Assembly: GCA_947627625.1 (NCBI GenBank)
Contig: CANQWR010000007.1
Location: forward strand, 1 to 64,000
DNA from: an uncultured Ruminococcus sp.
GTDB lineage: Bacteria; Bacillota; Clostridia; Oscillospirales; Ruminococcaceae
Reading direction: 5' to 3'
DNA length: 64,000 nt
Part shown: positions 1 to 9,500 of the stretch, one piece after another
Position numbering within the stretch: the stretch's first letter is position 1
Layout: every line of letters starts with the position of its first letter
Notes under the pieces: generated by a model
Seen by the model: the letters and a program-made list of their open reading frames with translations, nothing else
What the model was told of the DNA's origin: nothing
Databases searched by the model: none
Program-made: the position numbers and the translations under genes

Positions 1-134
1 CCGACGGGGGTTTGGGGGCAGAGCCCCCAATGGGGGTTCAGGGGGCAAAGCCCCCTGCCCCTTATCGTCCTAACGGGGGGTGTGGGGGGCGAAGCCCCCC
101 ACAAACAGCCCCCCAAATCCAAAACCGTAAGGCA
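1..134. repeat. GC-rich intergenic hairpin array R1
   Basis: The window opens inside an array of short GC-rich palindromes: GGGGGCAGAGCCCCC, GGGGGCAAAGCCCCC and GGGGGGCGAAGCCCCCC. A variant of the family edge motif (CCCCTTATCGTCCTAA) shows that this copy is in reverse orientation. It ends with the tail motif AACCGTAAGGCA. Reading frames here are Gly/Pro repeats and not credible genes. The array lies beyond the terminator of the DtxR-like gene. Confidence 0.85.
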
Positions 135-135
135 A

Positions 136-172
136 TAAAAAGACATCAGTCTCACGCTGATGTCCTTTTTTA
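136..172 (-). terminator. Rho-independent terminator of the pgsA/DtxR-like unit
   Basis: An 8-bp stem GACATCAG/CTGATGTC with a 7-nt loop is followed by a T-run on both strands (TTTTTATT on minus, CTTTTTTATT on plus). It sits just past the stop of the minus-strand gene at 177-560, so it probably ends that transcript and may work in both directions. Confidence 0.85.
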
Positions 173-176
173 TTTT

Positions 177-560
177 CTACTTCTTATTCGCAAGAGTTCT
201 GTTGACTATCTTTCTAAGACGTTTGCACGTCTCGTCAGGGAAACTCGCAATAAATTTCACCGCCTGTGCGTGTGCGTCACTCTCGGGAAGTCTCAGAAAA
301 TTGTGGAAAAATATATATATATCTTTGAAATTTCTGTAAAGCTCCTCCGCTGTCTCACGCCCCTCGGGAGTGAGTACCACGCTGTTGCAGAAGTCCTCAT
401 ACACAAATCCCGACTCCGCAAGACACCTCAACATCTTACTCACGCTCGGTCTTGATACTCCCAGATGATTAGATATATTTACACATCTTATGTACTCGTC
501 TTTCTCCAGAAGTTCCCTTATCGCTATCAGATACCTTATCTGTCCCGAACAGGTTTTCAT
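177..560 (-). CDS. DtxR/MntR-like winged-helix regulator, short form
   Basis: A 127-residue protein. Residues 1-65 form a winged helix-turn-helix with the recognition-helix pattern HLGVSRPSVSKMLRCLAESG, typical of iron- or manganese-dependent repressors. Residues 66-120 resemble the start of the helical dimerisation/metal-binding domain. The C-terminal SH3-like domain of full-length DtxR is absent. The start has the ribosome site GGGGAGATACGG-ATG. The gene lies 24 nt after pgsA and is probably cotranscribed with it. A metal-sensing role follows from the family; metal and targets are unknown. Confidence 0.7.
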   Translation of the reverse strand: MKTCSGQIRYLIAIRELLEKDEYIRCVNISNHLGVSRPSVSKMLRCLAESGFVYEDFCNSVVLTPEGRETAEELYRNFKDIYIFFHNFLRLPESDAHAQAVKFIASFPDETCKRLRKIVNRTLANKK

Positions 561-584
561 CCGTATCTCCCCTTTTCATAATAT

Positions 585-1169
585 TTATTTATCGGAGTCT
601 ATCAGATTCCAGTACGCTTTCAGATACACAAGTCCGGAGACTACAGTCAGGACTGTTGAAATCCATAGCAGAACAGGTATCACTATACTGTCCATTGCGT
701 TCACTACACCCGACGATATTTCAAGTCCGAAATCGTATACCAAACTGAGCCACAAAAGTGACGTGACTATCGAGACCATTGTGAACGCTGTCTTAAGTTT
801 TCCCCATATCCCCGCAGGCACTACTATTCCGCTGTCCGCTGCAAGAAGTCTCAAACCCGAAACCATGAACTCCCTCGCTGTTATTATTATCAGCGGTATC
901 GCACCTATGTGTATTTCGGGTATCTCCGTAAAAACTGCCAGTGCCGACAGTACAAGCACTTTGTCCGCAAGAGGGTCAAGAAACTTTCCAAAATTCGTGA
1001 CAAGATTTCTCTTTCTCGCTATATTTCCGTCAAGAGCGTCCGTTATAGACGCTCCCGCAAAAATAACCAGTGCGACCAGATAGTGACAGCCGAAGTTCAG
1101 GTACATTGAAAGCAGAAAAAACGGTATCAGAAATACTCTCAGGAGCGTCAGCTTGTTCGGAAGATTCAT
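585..1169 (-). CDS. pgsA: CDP-diacylglycerol--glycerol-3-phosphate 3-phosphatidyltransferase
   Basis: A 194-residue integral membrane enzyme of the CDP-alcohol phosphotransferase family. It makes phosphatidylglycerol phosphate from CDP-diacylglycerol and glycerol 3-phosphate, the committed step to phosphatidylglycerol and cardiolipin. The family motif DG(x2)AR(x8)G(x3)D(x3)D is visible at about residues 46-70 (DALDGNIARKRN and then GKFLDPLADKV). Several hydrophobic segments follow. The start codon overlaps the rimO stop as ATGA, so translation is probably coupled. Length is typical. Confidence 0.93.
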   Translation of the reverse strand: MNLPNKLTLLRVFLIPFFLLSMYLNFGCHYLVALVIFAGASITDALDGNIARKRNLVTNFGKFLDPLADKVLVLSALAVFTEIPEIHIGAIPLIIITAREFMVSGLRLLAADSGIVVPAGIWGKLKTAFTMVSIVTSLLWLSLVYDFGLEISSGVVNAMDSIVIPVLLWISTVLTVVSGLVYLKAYWNLIDSDK

Positions 1170-2497
1170 TTTTCTGTCACCTCTCCTATCAGGTCATAGT
1201 CAAGGGAGTCCGTTATTTTTACTCTCACATATTCCCCCGACTGCAATTTTTTCTCGGACGTGAAAAATATTTTTCCGTCTATGTCGGGAGCGTCCATGTA
1301 AGTCCTTCCCGCATAGCAGTCCGCAAATCTGTCAAAACACTCAACGACCGCTTCAAACTCTTTTCCTATGAAACTCTCGTTGTTCTGACTGCTCACAAGC
1401 ATTTGCTGTTCCATTATTATATCAGACCTGTGTGCGGAAACCTCCTCGTCAACCTGATTTTCAAAATCAAACGCCTTTGTACCCTCTTCCCGTGAGTACG
1501 CAAAACAGCCCAGCCTGTCAAACCTCACTCTCTGCACAAATTCCGCAAGTTTTTCAAATTTCTCCTCTGTCTCCCCGGGGAAACCCGTTATAAGTGTCGT
1601 TCTAAGAATTACTCCCGGCACTCTCTCCCTTATGTGTGCAAACAGCTTTTCAAGCCACTCCTCATCGCCGTAACGGTTCATATTTTTTAATATCTCCCCG
1701 TCACAGTGCTGTATCGGTATTTCCATGTACTTCACAAGTTTTTCCTCACTCGCTATCACGTCAAGCAACTCGTCCGTTATTCTCTCGGGATAGCAGTATA
1801 AAGTCCTTATCCACTTCAGACCGTCTATGCGGCAAAGTCTCCTCAAAAGCTCGGGAAGTTCCGACTTTCCATATAAATCTTCGCCGTATCTCGTTGTGTC
1901 CTGTGCAATAACTACAAGTTCCGTGACTCCGTTTTCTGCAAGCCACTCCGCCTCTTTCAGAACGTCCTCCATCGGCACGCTCCTGAACTTCCCCCTTATC
2001 TGCGGTATCGCACAGTATGTACAGCAATTTGAACAGCCGTCCGCTATTTTTAAGTAAGAATAAAATGGGAGTGTCGAAATTATCCTGTCCCCTGTCAGCT
2101 CCAGACTGCTCTTCGGTGAAAATTTTACATATCTCTCCCCGTCAAGCACTCTGTCCAGTATGTCAACTATGTCCTTGCCGTCAGCTATTCCCGTGACGGC
2201 ATCTGCTTCGGGAAACAGTTCCGCTGTCTCCTCCCTGTACCTCTCCGACAGACACCCCGTGACTATTATCTTCTTTATACTTCCCTCCGCTTTGAGTGTC
2301 CCAAGTTCAAGGACTGTCTCTATTGCTTCCTCTTTTGCGGACTGTATAAAGCCACAGGTGTTCACCACCACTACATCTGTCTCCGACTCCTCGGGCACAA
2401 CTTCATATCCCGCCTTTCTCAGTTTGTAGAGCATTCTCTCCGAGTCAACAAGATTCTTTGAACAGCCAAGTGATATTACTTTTACTTTGACCGACAT
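1166..2497 (-). CDS. rimO: Ribosomal protein S12 methylthiotransferase RimO
   Basis: A 443-residue radical-SAM enzyme that methylthiolates the conserved aspartate of ribosomal protein S12. The order is an N-terminal UPF0004 domain carrying Cys residues for the auxiliary 4Fe-4S cluster (SLGCSKNLVDSE near residue 10, NTCGF near 47, TGCLSE near 81), the radical-SAM motif CSNCCTYC (CxxxCxxC) near residue 155, and a C-terminal TRAM domain. MAPDIDGKIFF-type residues near the C terminus favour RimO over MiaB. The ribosome site is GGGGAGAGG. It lies between recX and pgsA on the same strand. Confidence 0.93.
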   Translation of the reverse strand: MSVKVKVISLGCSKNLVDSERMLYKLRKAGYEVVPEESETDVVVVNTCGFIQSAKEEAIETVLELGTLKAEGSIKKIIVTGCLSERYREETAELFPEADAVTGIADGKDIVDILDRVLDGERYVKFSPKSSLELTGDRIISTLPFYSYLKIADGCSNCCTYCAIPQIRGKFRSVPMEDVLKEAEWLAENGVTELVVIAQDTTRYGEDLYGKSELPELLRRLCRIDGLKWIRTLYCYPERITDELLDVIASEEKLVKYMEIPIQHCDGEILKNMNRYGDEEWLEKLFAHIRERVPGVILRTTLITGFPGETEEKFEKLAEFVQRVRFDRLGCFAYSREEGTKAFDFENQVDEEVSAHRSDIIMEQQMLVSSQNNESFIGKEFEAVVECFDRFADCYAGRTYMDAPDIDGKIFFTSEKKLQSGEYVRVKITDSLDYDLIGEVTEK

Positions 2498-2548
2498 ATC
2501 TATACCTCTCCCCTGTATTAGATTTAATTAAATTTATTTAATATAAAT

Positions 2549-3172
2549 TTATTTAATATTATTAAAATATTTCCTTATTGCCGTGTTTATCTCGTCAAAC
2601 GTGTAGCCGAGTGTCACAAGTCCACGCTTTGCCCTCTCTATTGACTTCCTGTCCGTCTCGTCTTCAAGATACCTGCTGTACCTGCTCTCTATAAGATACT
2701 GCAAATTCTCCTCGGACAGCCCGATATACGGCTCAAGAGCGTCCTCTGCCGTGAACTCGTCTATCCCCTTCTGCATTATCTCTCTAAGACTTCTCCTGTA
2801 GCCGTACTTCTTGACCTCCGCAAAACGCCTTGCAAGTCTCTCCGCATATCGCTCGTCATCTATTATTGAACTCTCCTTTAACTTCTCAACGACTGCCCTG
2901 CAAAGTCTCTCGCTCTTGTATTTGTCAAGAAGTTTTTCGTACATCTCTTTTGCGGAGTAATCCCTGTAGTCAAGACAATATAGTGCGTACTGGTACGAAC
3001 GCCTGAAATTTGACGAATATATTATCTCTTTTAACTCCTCACGGCTCACTTCCATGCCCTGTACAATTTCAAAGTCCGTTATCGTGTCGGCGTTCAGATA
3101 TATAGTCCTGCCGTCCTCAAACCCGACCGAAAACGTACTCCCCTTGTACCGTCTCACTGTTTCTATTTTCAT
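2549..3172 (-). CDS. recX: Recombination regulator RecX
   Basis: A 207-residue RecX-family protein that modulates RecA filaments. It is made of three-helix repeats; the typical pattern YALYCLDYRDYSAKEMYEKL is seen near residues 61-80, followed by IDDERYAERLARRFA. It lies downstream of recA on the same strand, separated from it by a GC-rich array, and upstream of rimO by 51 nt. Length is slightly above the short proteobacterial form and normal for Firmicutes. Confidence 0.88.
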   Translation of the reverse strand: MKIETVRRYKGSTFSVGFEDGRTIYLNADTITDFEIVQGMEVSREELKEIIYSSNFRRSYQYALYCLDYRDYSAKEMYEKLLDKYKSERLCRAVVEKLKESSIIDDERYAERLARRFAEVKKYGYRRSLREIMQKGIDEFTAEDALEPYIGLSEENLQYLIESRYSRYLEDETDRKSIERAKRGLVTLGYTFDEINTAIRKYFNNIK

Positions 3173-3209
3173 AATATTTCTCTTTTGTAAATTATATAAA
3201 TTTTTACGA

Positions 3210-3531
3210 ATTGGATATTGGGGACTACGTCCCCACCCCCTTAAAACAATTGTAGAGCAGGTGCAGTTCCCTCTAAATATTAGAACGATAAGGGGCAGGG
3301 GGCTTTGCCCAAAAAATAATTTTCTTAAAATTATATTTTTTTAGAATTTTTTTGATTTGTGGACTGTTGGGGGGCTTCGCCCCCCGAACCCCCCATGATT
3401 ATTCCCACAGAGAAAACAAAACCTCCCCCGTGACAGTCTACTGTTTAATTTTGGGGGTCAAGGGGGGTCACACCCCCCTTGCGGGAGGTGGGGGCAGAGC
3501 CCCCCACAAAAACAGCATCCCCCAGTCCAAC
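3210..3531. repeat. GC-rich intergenic hairpin array R2 with AT-palindrome insert
   Basis: This array fills the recA-recX gap. The edge motif TTAGAACGATAAGGGG (about 3282-3297) shows forward orientation. The GGGGGCTTTGCCC half-palindrome is interrupted at 3308-3343 by an AT-rich palindrome (AAAAAATAATTTTCTTAAAA and its partner arm). Further hairpins such as GGGGGGCTTCGCCCCCC and GGGGGTCAAGGGGGGT follow. It reaches the recA stop codon. Confidence 0.85.
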
Positions 3532-4680
3532 TCAATCGGCAGGGGTAAACTCGTCAAAGTCCTCGTCTTCCGTCTCGATTTCTGCTCCTCTCTCCTCTAC
3601 CATATCCGTAATATCTCTCGGAGTCTCCTCTTCAGGTTTTTCGTCCTTGTTCAGCTTTATCGCCCTTATCTGCTGTTCTATCTCCTCCATCAGCTCGGGG
3701 TCGTTCTTAAGAAGTTCCTTTACATTATCTCTGCCCTGTCCTAATTTCCTGTCCTTGTAACTGAACCACGAACCACCTTTTTTGATTATTTCAAGCTCTG
3801 TCGCTATGTCAAGGACTTCTCCCGTCCTTGAAATTCCCTGTCCGTACATCATGTCAAAACGTGCCTCTTTGAACGGCGGAGCGACTTTGTTCTTCACCAC
3901 TTTGCACTTTGTCTCCGCCCCGATTATCATTCCGTTTTCCTTTATCGGCTCGCCCTTCCTGACCTCTATTCTCACCGATGCGTAAAACTTCAATGCACGT
4001 CCTCCGGGTGTCGTCTCGGGATTTCCATACATAACTCCTATTTTTTCTCTTATCTGGTTTATAAATATCGCAACGCAATTTGACTTTGATATTGCCGCCG
4101 TCAGCTTACGCATTGCCTGTGACATCAGTCTCGCAAGCTGTCCGACGTGCAAGTCGCCCATGTCTCCCTCTATTTCAGCTCTTGTCGTCATTGCGGCTAT
4201 GGAGTCCAGTACGATTACGTCTATAGAACCCGAACGTATGAGCAACTCCGCAATTTCAAGTGCCTGTTCACCGCTGTCGGGCTGTGACACAAGCAGATTG
4301 TCTATGTCGACTCCCAGTGCCTTTGAATAATTCGGGTCAAGAGCGTGTTCAACGTCTATAAACGCCACTTCACCGCCACGCTTCTGTGCCTGTGCTATAA
4401 CGGACAGTGCAACGGTAGTCTTTCCCGAACTCTCAGGTCCGTATATTTCCACTATTCTTCCCCTTGGCATTCCGCCTATTCCCAGTGCCATATCAAGCGT
4501 CATTGAACCTGTCGGGATTGCGTCCACATTAAGAGAACTGCTCTGTCCCAGACGCATTACTGCCCCCGCACCGTATTTTTTCTCTATCTGTTTTATTGCG
4601 TTTTCCAGTGCAGCCAATTTGTCGTCCTGCTCCGTCATTCTCACTACGCTTGTCTTCTTTGTAAGCTCTTTCTTTGCCAT
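3532..4680 (-). CDS. recA: Recombinase RecA
   Basis: A 382-residue DNA-strand-exchange ATPase for homologous recombination and SOS induction. Walker A is [10 protein letters not shown] near residue 80. The RecA signature [14 protein letters not shown] is near residue 230. The C-terminal tail is acidic ([12 protein letters not shown]), as usual. The start is preceded by AAGGAGTAGTAAAA. I see no clear SOS box (GAAC-N4-GTTC type) in the roughly 50 nt upstream that are not repeat array. recX follows on the same strand. Confidence 0.98.
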   Translation of the reverse strand: MAKKELTKKTSVVRMTEQDDKLAALENAIKQIEKKYGAGAVMRLGQSSSLNVDAIPTGSMTLDMALGIGGMPRGRIVEIYGPESSGKTTVALSVIAQAQKRGGEVAFIDVEHALDPNYSKALGVDIDNLLVSQPDSGEQALEIAELLIRSGSIDVIVLDSIAAMTTRAEIEGDMGDLHVGQLARLMSQAMRKLTAAISKSNCVAIFINQIREKIGVMYGNPETTPGGRALKFYASVRIEVRKGEPIKENGMIIGAETKCKVVKNKVAPPFKEARFDMMYGQGISRTGEVLDIATELEIIKKGGSWFSYKDRKLGQGRDNVKELLKNDPELMEEIEQQIRAIKLNKDEKPEEETPRDITDMVEERGAEIETEDEDFDEFTPAD

Positions 4681-4721
4681 TTTTACTACTCCTTTATATT
4701 AAATTATAATTTATTTTATTA

Positions 4722-5335
4722 AACGGGGACTATGCCCCCTGAACACCGTTAGAACGGTAAAAGGTAGTTCCCTGTTGGGGGGCTACGCCCCCCAAACCCC
4801 CTGTTAGAGTATTAGGGGCAGGGGGATTACGTCCCCCAACCCACGTTAGAACGGTAAAAGGCAGTTCCCTGTTGGGGGGCTACGCCCCCCAAACCCCCTG
4901 TTAGATTATTAGGGGCAGGGGGCTTTGCCCCCTGAACCCCCACTGGGGGCTCCGCCCCCAGACCCCCGTCGGGGGGAAGAATCCCCCCGAACCCCCCATG
5001 ATTATTCCCAAAGAGAAAACAAACCTCGCCCCTGTGGCAGTTTACTGTTTAAATTTGGGGGTCAAGGGGGTATATCCCTGTGTCGTTCTTAAAAAATTTT
5101 CAAAAAAATATAATTTTAATAAAATTATTTTTTGGGGGAAGTATCCCCCCGGACCCCCATTATAGAAACTCAGCCAGTTTCGCTAATACATTGAATAGTG
5201 GGAAAACTAAAAGTATTTAATCACGGGTTTCCAAAGGGGGTTTCCCCCTTTGGTGGGGGGCTTGGGGGGCAACGCCCCCCAAATCCCAAGGGGGCAAAGC
5301 CCCCTGCCCCTCATCGTTCTAATTAAAAAAGTCCG
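4722..5335. repeat. GC-rich intergenic hairpin array R3 (longest)
   Basis: About 610 bp between prmC and recA. It begins with two tandem partial copies carrying the edge variant TTAGAACGGTAAAAGG. A near full-length forward copy follows (GGGGGCTTTGCCCCC, GGGGGCTCCGCCCCC, GGGGGGAAGAATCCCCCC). A reversed AT-palindrome lies at 5101-5137. Next come the TTTCCAAAGGGGG/CCCCCTTTGG hairpin and GGGGGGCAACGCCCCCC. It ends with the reversed edge motif CCCCTCATCGTTCTAA, so the array carries edge motifs in inverted orientation at its two ends. Confidence 0.85.
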
Positions 5336-5342
5336 ACACAAA

Positions 5343-6191
5343 TCATACTTTTTTTGCCTTTACAGTCCTGACTATATTTCCCGAATCACGGGTGAATTTT
5401 AAGTCACAAAAACCGCTCTCAAGAAGTATCTCCCCCACTTTCTCTTGCTGTCCGTCACCAAATTCAAGACAAATATATCCTCCGTCCCTCAGACATTCCC
5501 TCCATAGGGGAATAATCCCCCTGTAAAAATCAAGTCCGTCCGCACCCCCATACAGGGCGGTCTCGGGTTCATAGCGGACTTCTCTTTGCAGGTCGCTCAT
5601 CTCCTCGGCGGTCAGATATGGAGGATTTGAGACTATTATATCAAGATTTTCAAAATTTTCGGCAGTCTCACGCAACAGAACGTCAGCTTTTACGGCGTGG
5701 ACTTTTGAACTGTTCAGAACTATATTTTTTTCAAGGTACTCAAACGCCTCGTCAAATTTTTCGACAGCCCAGACCTCCGAACTGTCTATCTCTTTGTCAA
5801 GTGTCACCGCTATACAACCGCTCCCCGAACACAAATCCACTATTTTCGGCGATTTCAGACTCTCTTCCCTGCACAGATCAATTATATTCTCGACAAGTGT
5901 CTCCGTTTCAGGTCTTGGTATGAGTACACCCTCCCAAACTTGAAAAGTGTAACTCCAGAAATCCCACTCCCCTAAAATATACTGCAAAGGTACGCCCTCA
6001 CAGCGTTGTTCGACATCTTCATATATTTTATAAATCTGAGAGGGGGACAACTCTTCTTCAGGCTTCAGGAGAGGATTTTTTTCTTTGAGAATATTCTGAA
6101 AAATGCAGAGCGTATCAAATTCGGGACTTTCAATATTTTTTTCAGTCATAATTCTGACACAGTCCCTGTAGAGAGAAATTCTGCTCACCAT
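5343..6191 (-). CDS. prmC: Peptide chain release factor N5-glutamine methyltransferase
   Basis: A 282-residue SAM-dependent methyltransferase that methylates the GGQ glutamine of release factors. The signature SNPPYLTAEEM is near residue 190 and the SAM motif IVDLCSGSGCIAVTL near residue 118. I chose the ATG at 6191 because GAGGAGGACAG precedes it; an in-frame codon 30 nt upstream has no such site. It overlaps the stop of the DUF1385 gene by 7 nt, so the two are an operon. No prfA follows here; a GC-rich array does. Confidence 0.92.
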   Translation of the reverse strand: MVSRISLYRDCVRIMTEKNIESPEFDTLCIFQNILKEKNPLLKPEEELSPSQIYKIYEDVEQRCEGVPLQYILGEWDFWSYTFQVWEGVLIPRPETETLVENIIDLCREESLKSPKIVDLCSGSGCIAVTLDKEIDSSEVWAVEKFDEAFEYLEKNIVLNSSKVHAVKADVLLRETAENFENLDIIVSNPPYLTAEEMSDLQREVRYEPETALYGGADGLDFYRGIIPLWRECLRDGGYICLEFGDGQQEKVGEILLESGFCDLKFTRDSGNIVRTVKAKKV

Positions 6192-7096
6192 CTGTCCTCC
6201 TCTTTGTCGGCAGGTATACACGGTTCAAGAGCTGCTATGGCTATTTCTATCATACTGTCGTCAGGCTCTTTTGTAGTTATCCTCTGCATTGCAAGACCCG
6301 GGGCGGACAGTATTCTCGTAAAGAAATTGTCGTTGTTACCCGCAAGTCTTATAAATTCGTACGATATTCCCACGACTAAAGGCAATAAAACAAGTGACGC
6401 TATTACCCTCTGCCACGTCACCGTGAACGGCACAAAACACATCACAAGTATGCTGACTATCAGGACTATAAATATAAAACTCGTTCCGCACCTCTTGTGA
6501 AAACGGCTCTGCTTTCTTATATTCTCCACAGTAAGGGGCAGTTCCGCTTCGTGACAGGCAATAGTCTTGTGTTCCGCTCCGTGGTACATATACTGTCTCT
6601 TTATGTCCTTAGTGAGACTCAATAAATACATATATAATATGAATATAGCTATCTTGACTACGCCCTCAAGTACCGACCTCACTATCCGCATTTCTTTTAC
6701 GCTTCCTATAAGTCCAACCAGAAATTTCGGCAGAAACACAAACAGTCCGACAGCCAGTACAACGCCGAGTATAGAACCTATGACCATTACCGTGTCAAAA
6801 AAACCGTCCCCTGCTTCCTCACGCTCTTCCTCCGTGATCTGCTTGTCCGCCGACTTCATTGTGTACTTGTACCCTCTTATCAGTGACGACACAAAATTAA
6901 AACAGCCCCTTATTATCGGTGTCTTTTTGTACCACGGTGCATTCTTTCCGTTGTTCTCCTCCCACGTTTCAAGGTCTATACTCCCGTCGGGCAGTCTGCA
7001 CGCCATTGCTCCCTTGTTTGGTCCGAGCATCATTATTCCCTCTATAAGGGCTTGCCCTCCTATTTTAGACTTGAATTTTTCCTGACTCTCTCCCAT
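6185..7096 (-). CDS. DUF1385 membrane protein (YqhQ-like)
   Basis: A 303-residue protein of the DUF1385 family. The conserved start IGGQALIEGIMMLGPN and the central YMYHGAEHKTIACHEAE motif with the following RCGTSF are both present. About four hydrophobic segments lie near residues 100-175 and 205-245. In other Firmicutes this gene commonly precedes prmC/prfA, as it does here with a 7-nt overlap. Its biochemical function is unknown to me. Confidence 0.85.
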   Translation of the reverse strand: MGESQEKFKSKIGGQALIEGIMMLGPNKGAMACRLPDGSIDLETWEENNGKNAPWYKKTPIIRGCFNFVSSLIRGYKYTMKSADKQITEEEREEAGDGFFDTVMVIGSILGVVLAVGLFVFLPKFLVGLIGSVKEMRIVRSVLEGVVKIAIFILYMYLLSLTKDIKRQYMYHGAEHKTIACHEAELPLTVENIRKQSRFHKRCGTSFIFIVLIVSILVMCFVPFTVTWQRVIASLVLLPLVVGISYEFIRLAGNNDNFFTRILSAPGLAMQRITTKEPDDSMIEIAIAALEPCIPADKEEDRW

Positions 7097-7132
7097 TTTT
7101 CCTCTCTCCGTATTTATTAAATTATAATTTAT

Positions 7133-7322
7133 TTAGAACGATTGGAGACAGGGGGCTTCGCCCCCAGACCCCCGCCAAAGGGGGAAACCCCCTTTGGAAA
7201 CCTTTTTTTATTCTACTGAATTTATTTTTAGCTTTGAGAAAACTTTCCTCTGCGGTAATGCTCAAAATAAATATAGGGGTCAAGGGGGGTGTGGGGGCAG
7301 AGCCTCCCACAAAGCACTCCCA
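7133..7322. repeat. GC-rich intergenic hairpin array R4
   Basis: A short array between the DUF1385 gene and the histidine kinase stop. It has a degenerate edge motif (TTAGAACGATTGGAGAC), GGGGGCTTCGCCCCC, and the CCAAAGGGGGAAACCCCCTTTGG hairpin. About 70 bp of AT-rich spacer and GGGGTCAAGGGGGGT follow. Confidence 0.8.
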
Positions 7323-7328
7323 ACAGTC

Positions 7329-8738
7329 TTATGAACCGTCTTTTGCAGGTAATTTTATTGTCACAGTTGTGCCAAGCCCCTCTCCTGCACTCGTTATGTC
7401 CAGTGTACCGCCGTGCAAGGAGATTATCTCGTCCGCTACCGCAAGTCCTATTCCCGAACCTCTTCTCGTGTGGTTCGCCTTGTAAAACTTCGTCTTGACT
7501 TTCGACAGATCAGATTTCTTTATGCCGCAACCCGTGTCCGCAACAGATATTATCACCTGTCCGTCCTTTGCACTTGCTTTTATCGTCACAACATCCCCTG
7601 CTGACGAATATTTAACCGCATTGTCTATGACGTTTATAAACACCTGTCTTATCCTGTTCTTGTCACCGTGTACAAACGGCAACATCTCGGGCTCTTCGTA
7701 AATTATCTTCTTGTTCTCACGCCTTGCGTTGTCACTGTATATCAGTACCGCATCGCCGAGTTCCGCAAGTATGTCCATGTCCTCACTCTGCAAAGTAAAG
7801 TGACCGTTCTGCATTCGTGAAAAGTCAAGAAGTTCCTCCACCATCTGCGACAGTCTTTCGGTCTCGTTTATTATAACTCCTATGCCCTTTTTCATGGTGT
7901 CGGGACTTCCTCCGCCGTCTATCATGAGTGTCTCTGCCCAACCCTTTATTGCAGTCAAGGGAGTCCTCAATTCGTGCGAAACTGACGATATAAATTCATT
8001 TTTCATAGCCTCTGCCGTTGAGAGTTCGTCTGCCATGTGGTTTATAGCTGTACACAAATCCCCTATCTCGTCGTCACTCTTGCTGTCTATCCTGACAGAA
8101 AAGTCCCCTATTGCGAACTTTCTCGCTATCTGGCTTATCTGTCTTATAGGTTTCACTATAGAACCTGCAAAGTAAAGTCCCGTCGTCACTATTATTAAAA
8201 TTATTATACTCGCTATTATCGTGACCGCTATTATATAACTCTTTATAGTCCTGTCAATGTCCGTCAGTGACGTGACCATTCTGACCGAACTGTACTCGCT
8301 GTTCAGTGACGATATCAGCATTGAGACCGCAAGTATTTTCTCACTCCCACCAAGTTTCCCTATATATGAACCCTCTCCCCCCGATTCAAGTGCTTCTTCA
8401 TAATCGGGCATGGGGGAGTCCTCGTCAGGCGAAAATCCCGATGACGTGAGTACTATTCTGCCCTTTGAGTTTATCGCCATAAGTTCAATTTTGTCCTTCT
8501 CGTTGAAAGTCTCAAGCATATTCCGCATCTCTGCCGAAAAACTCGCTGAGCTGTCCTGTGAGTGTATGCTCAGTACGCTCCCCACTGCATTTATTTTCGA
8601 CACAAGATACTGCTTTGCCGAACTGTAAAAATAACTCTGTATCGCATATATGACCGTCAGTTCTATCACTATCAGTGCAAGGACTATCACTCCGAGATTG
8701 TTTACTATCCATCGCCTTGTTATGCTCTTTTTCGCCAT
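7329..8738 (-). CDS. Membrane sensor histidine kinase (HAMP, PhoR/VicK type)
   Basis: A 469-residue two-component sensor. Transmembrane helix 1 (about 12-35), an extracellular region (about 36-167), transmembrane helix 2 (about 168-193) and a HAMP linker (about 195-247) are followed by HisKA with phospho-acceptor H255 in SVSHELRTPL. The HATPase_c domain shows the N box NVIDNAVKYS, VADTGCGI and GSGIGLAV. The start overlaps the response-regulator stop by one base (TAATG). The stimulus is unknown. All catalytic motifs look intact. Confidence 0.93.
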   Translation of the reverse strand: MAKKSITRRWIVNNLGVIVLALIVIELTVIYAIQSYFYSSAKQYLVSKINAVGSVLSIHSQDSSASFSAEMRNMLETFNEKDKIELMAINSKGRIVLTSSGFSPDEDSPMPDYEEALESGGEGSYIGKLGGSEKILAVSMLISSLNSEYSSVRMVTSLTDIDRTIKSYIIAVTIIASIIILIIVTTGLYFAGSIVKPIRQISQIARKFAIGDFSVRIDSKSDDEIGDLCTAINHMADELSTAEAMKNEFISSVSHELRTPLTAIKGWAETLMIDGGGSPDTMKKGIGVIINETERLSQMVEELLDFSRMQNGHFTLQSEDMDILAELGDAVLIYSDNARRENKKIIYEEPEMLPFVHGDKNRIRQVFINVIDNAVKYSSAGDVVTIKASAKDGQVIISVADTGCGIKKSDLSKVKTKFYKANHTRRGSGIGLAVADEIISLHGGTLDITSAGEGLGTTVTIKLPAKDGS

Positions 8739-9439
8739 TACTGCACGTCATTCCACTTGTAGCCGTACCCCCATATAGTTATTATATATTTCGGGCTTGA
8801 CGGTTCTTCCTCTATCTTCATTCTTATTCTCCTGATATTTACGTCAACTATCTTGTCGTCACCGTAGTAACTCTCCCCCCAGATGTGGTTCAAAATACTC
8901 GCCCTGTCGAGTGCAGTGTTCTTGTTGTTCATGAAAAATTCAAGTATCTGATACTCCACCTGTGTCAGCTCTATCGGTACTCCGTTTTTCGTGACCGTCC
9001 TGCTCTTTAAGTTCAACTGAAACGGTCCGCTCTCTATTACAGACTGCTTTTCGTTTTTTATGAAACTCATGCACACACGTCTGTATATTGCGTCCACCCT
9101 CGCTGTAAGTTCAGACGGCGAAAACGGCTTTGTTATATAGTCGTCCGCACCTATCATAAGTCCGCTTACTTTATCCATCTCCTGAGTTCTTGCCGTCAGC
9201 ATTATTATTCCTATTGTTGAACTCTTTTTCCTTATCTCTTTGCACACCTTGAAACCGTCTATCCCCGGCATCATTATATCAAGCAGTACTATGTCAAAAT
9301 TGCCCTGTTCCGCCTCGAATATTTTCAGTGCCGCCTCTCCGCAATCAACATCAACAACATCGTACCCTGCACGTTTCAGGTTTATCACTACAAATTCCCT
9401 TATAGTGTCCTCGTCCTCACAGATAAGTATGCGTCTCAT
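8738..9439 (-). CDS. OmpR/PhoB-family response regulator
   Basis: A 233-residue DNA-binding response regulator. The receiver domain has the acidic pair in CEDED, phospho-acceptor D54 in LLDIMMPG, a conserved Thr in MLTAR and Lys in TKPFSP. The C-terminal winged helix (about 130-230) has LTQVEYQILEFFMNN and VDVNIRRIRMKIE. It is the first gene of a two-gene operon with its cognate kinase. The ribosome site is GAGGAGTGAAGATAG. Confidence 0.94.
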   Translation of the reverse strand: MRRILICEDEDTIREFVVINLKRAGYDVVDVDCGEAALKIFEAEQGNFDIVLLDIMMPGIDGFKVCKEIRKKSSTIGIIMLTARTQEMDKVSGLMIGADDYITKPFSPSELTARVDAIYRRVCMSFIKNEKQSVIESGPFQLNLKSRTVTKNGVPIELTQVEYQILEFFMNNKNTALDRASILNHIWGESYYGDDKIVDVNIRRIRMKIEEEPSSPKYIITIWGYGYKWNDVQ

Positions 9440-9500
9440 TCTATCTTCACTCCTCGCTTTAGTCAGAAAAATTTTTTTGTATTCACGTCTTTTACGTCTT

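Noticed and set aside
12..455. Long open frames through array R1 and across the DtxR-like gene on the other strand
   Set aside because: They read Gly/Pro repeats in the array and are antisense to a clear gene. Similar frames in other arrays were rejected for the same reason.
4681..4760. SOS box upstream of recA
   Set aside because: The GAAC elements there belong to the array edge motif and lack a paired GTTC at the right distance.
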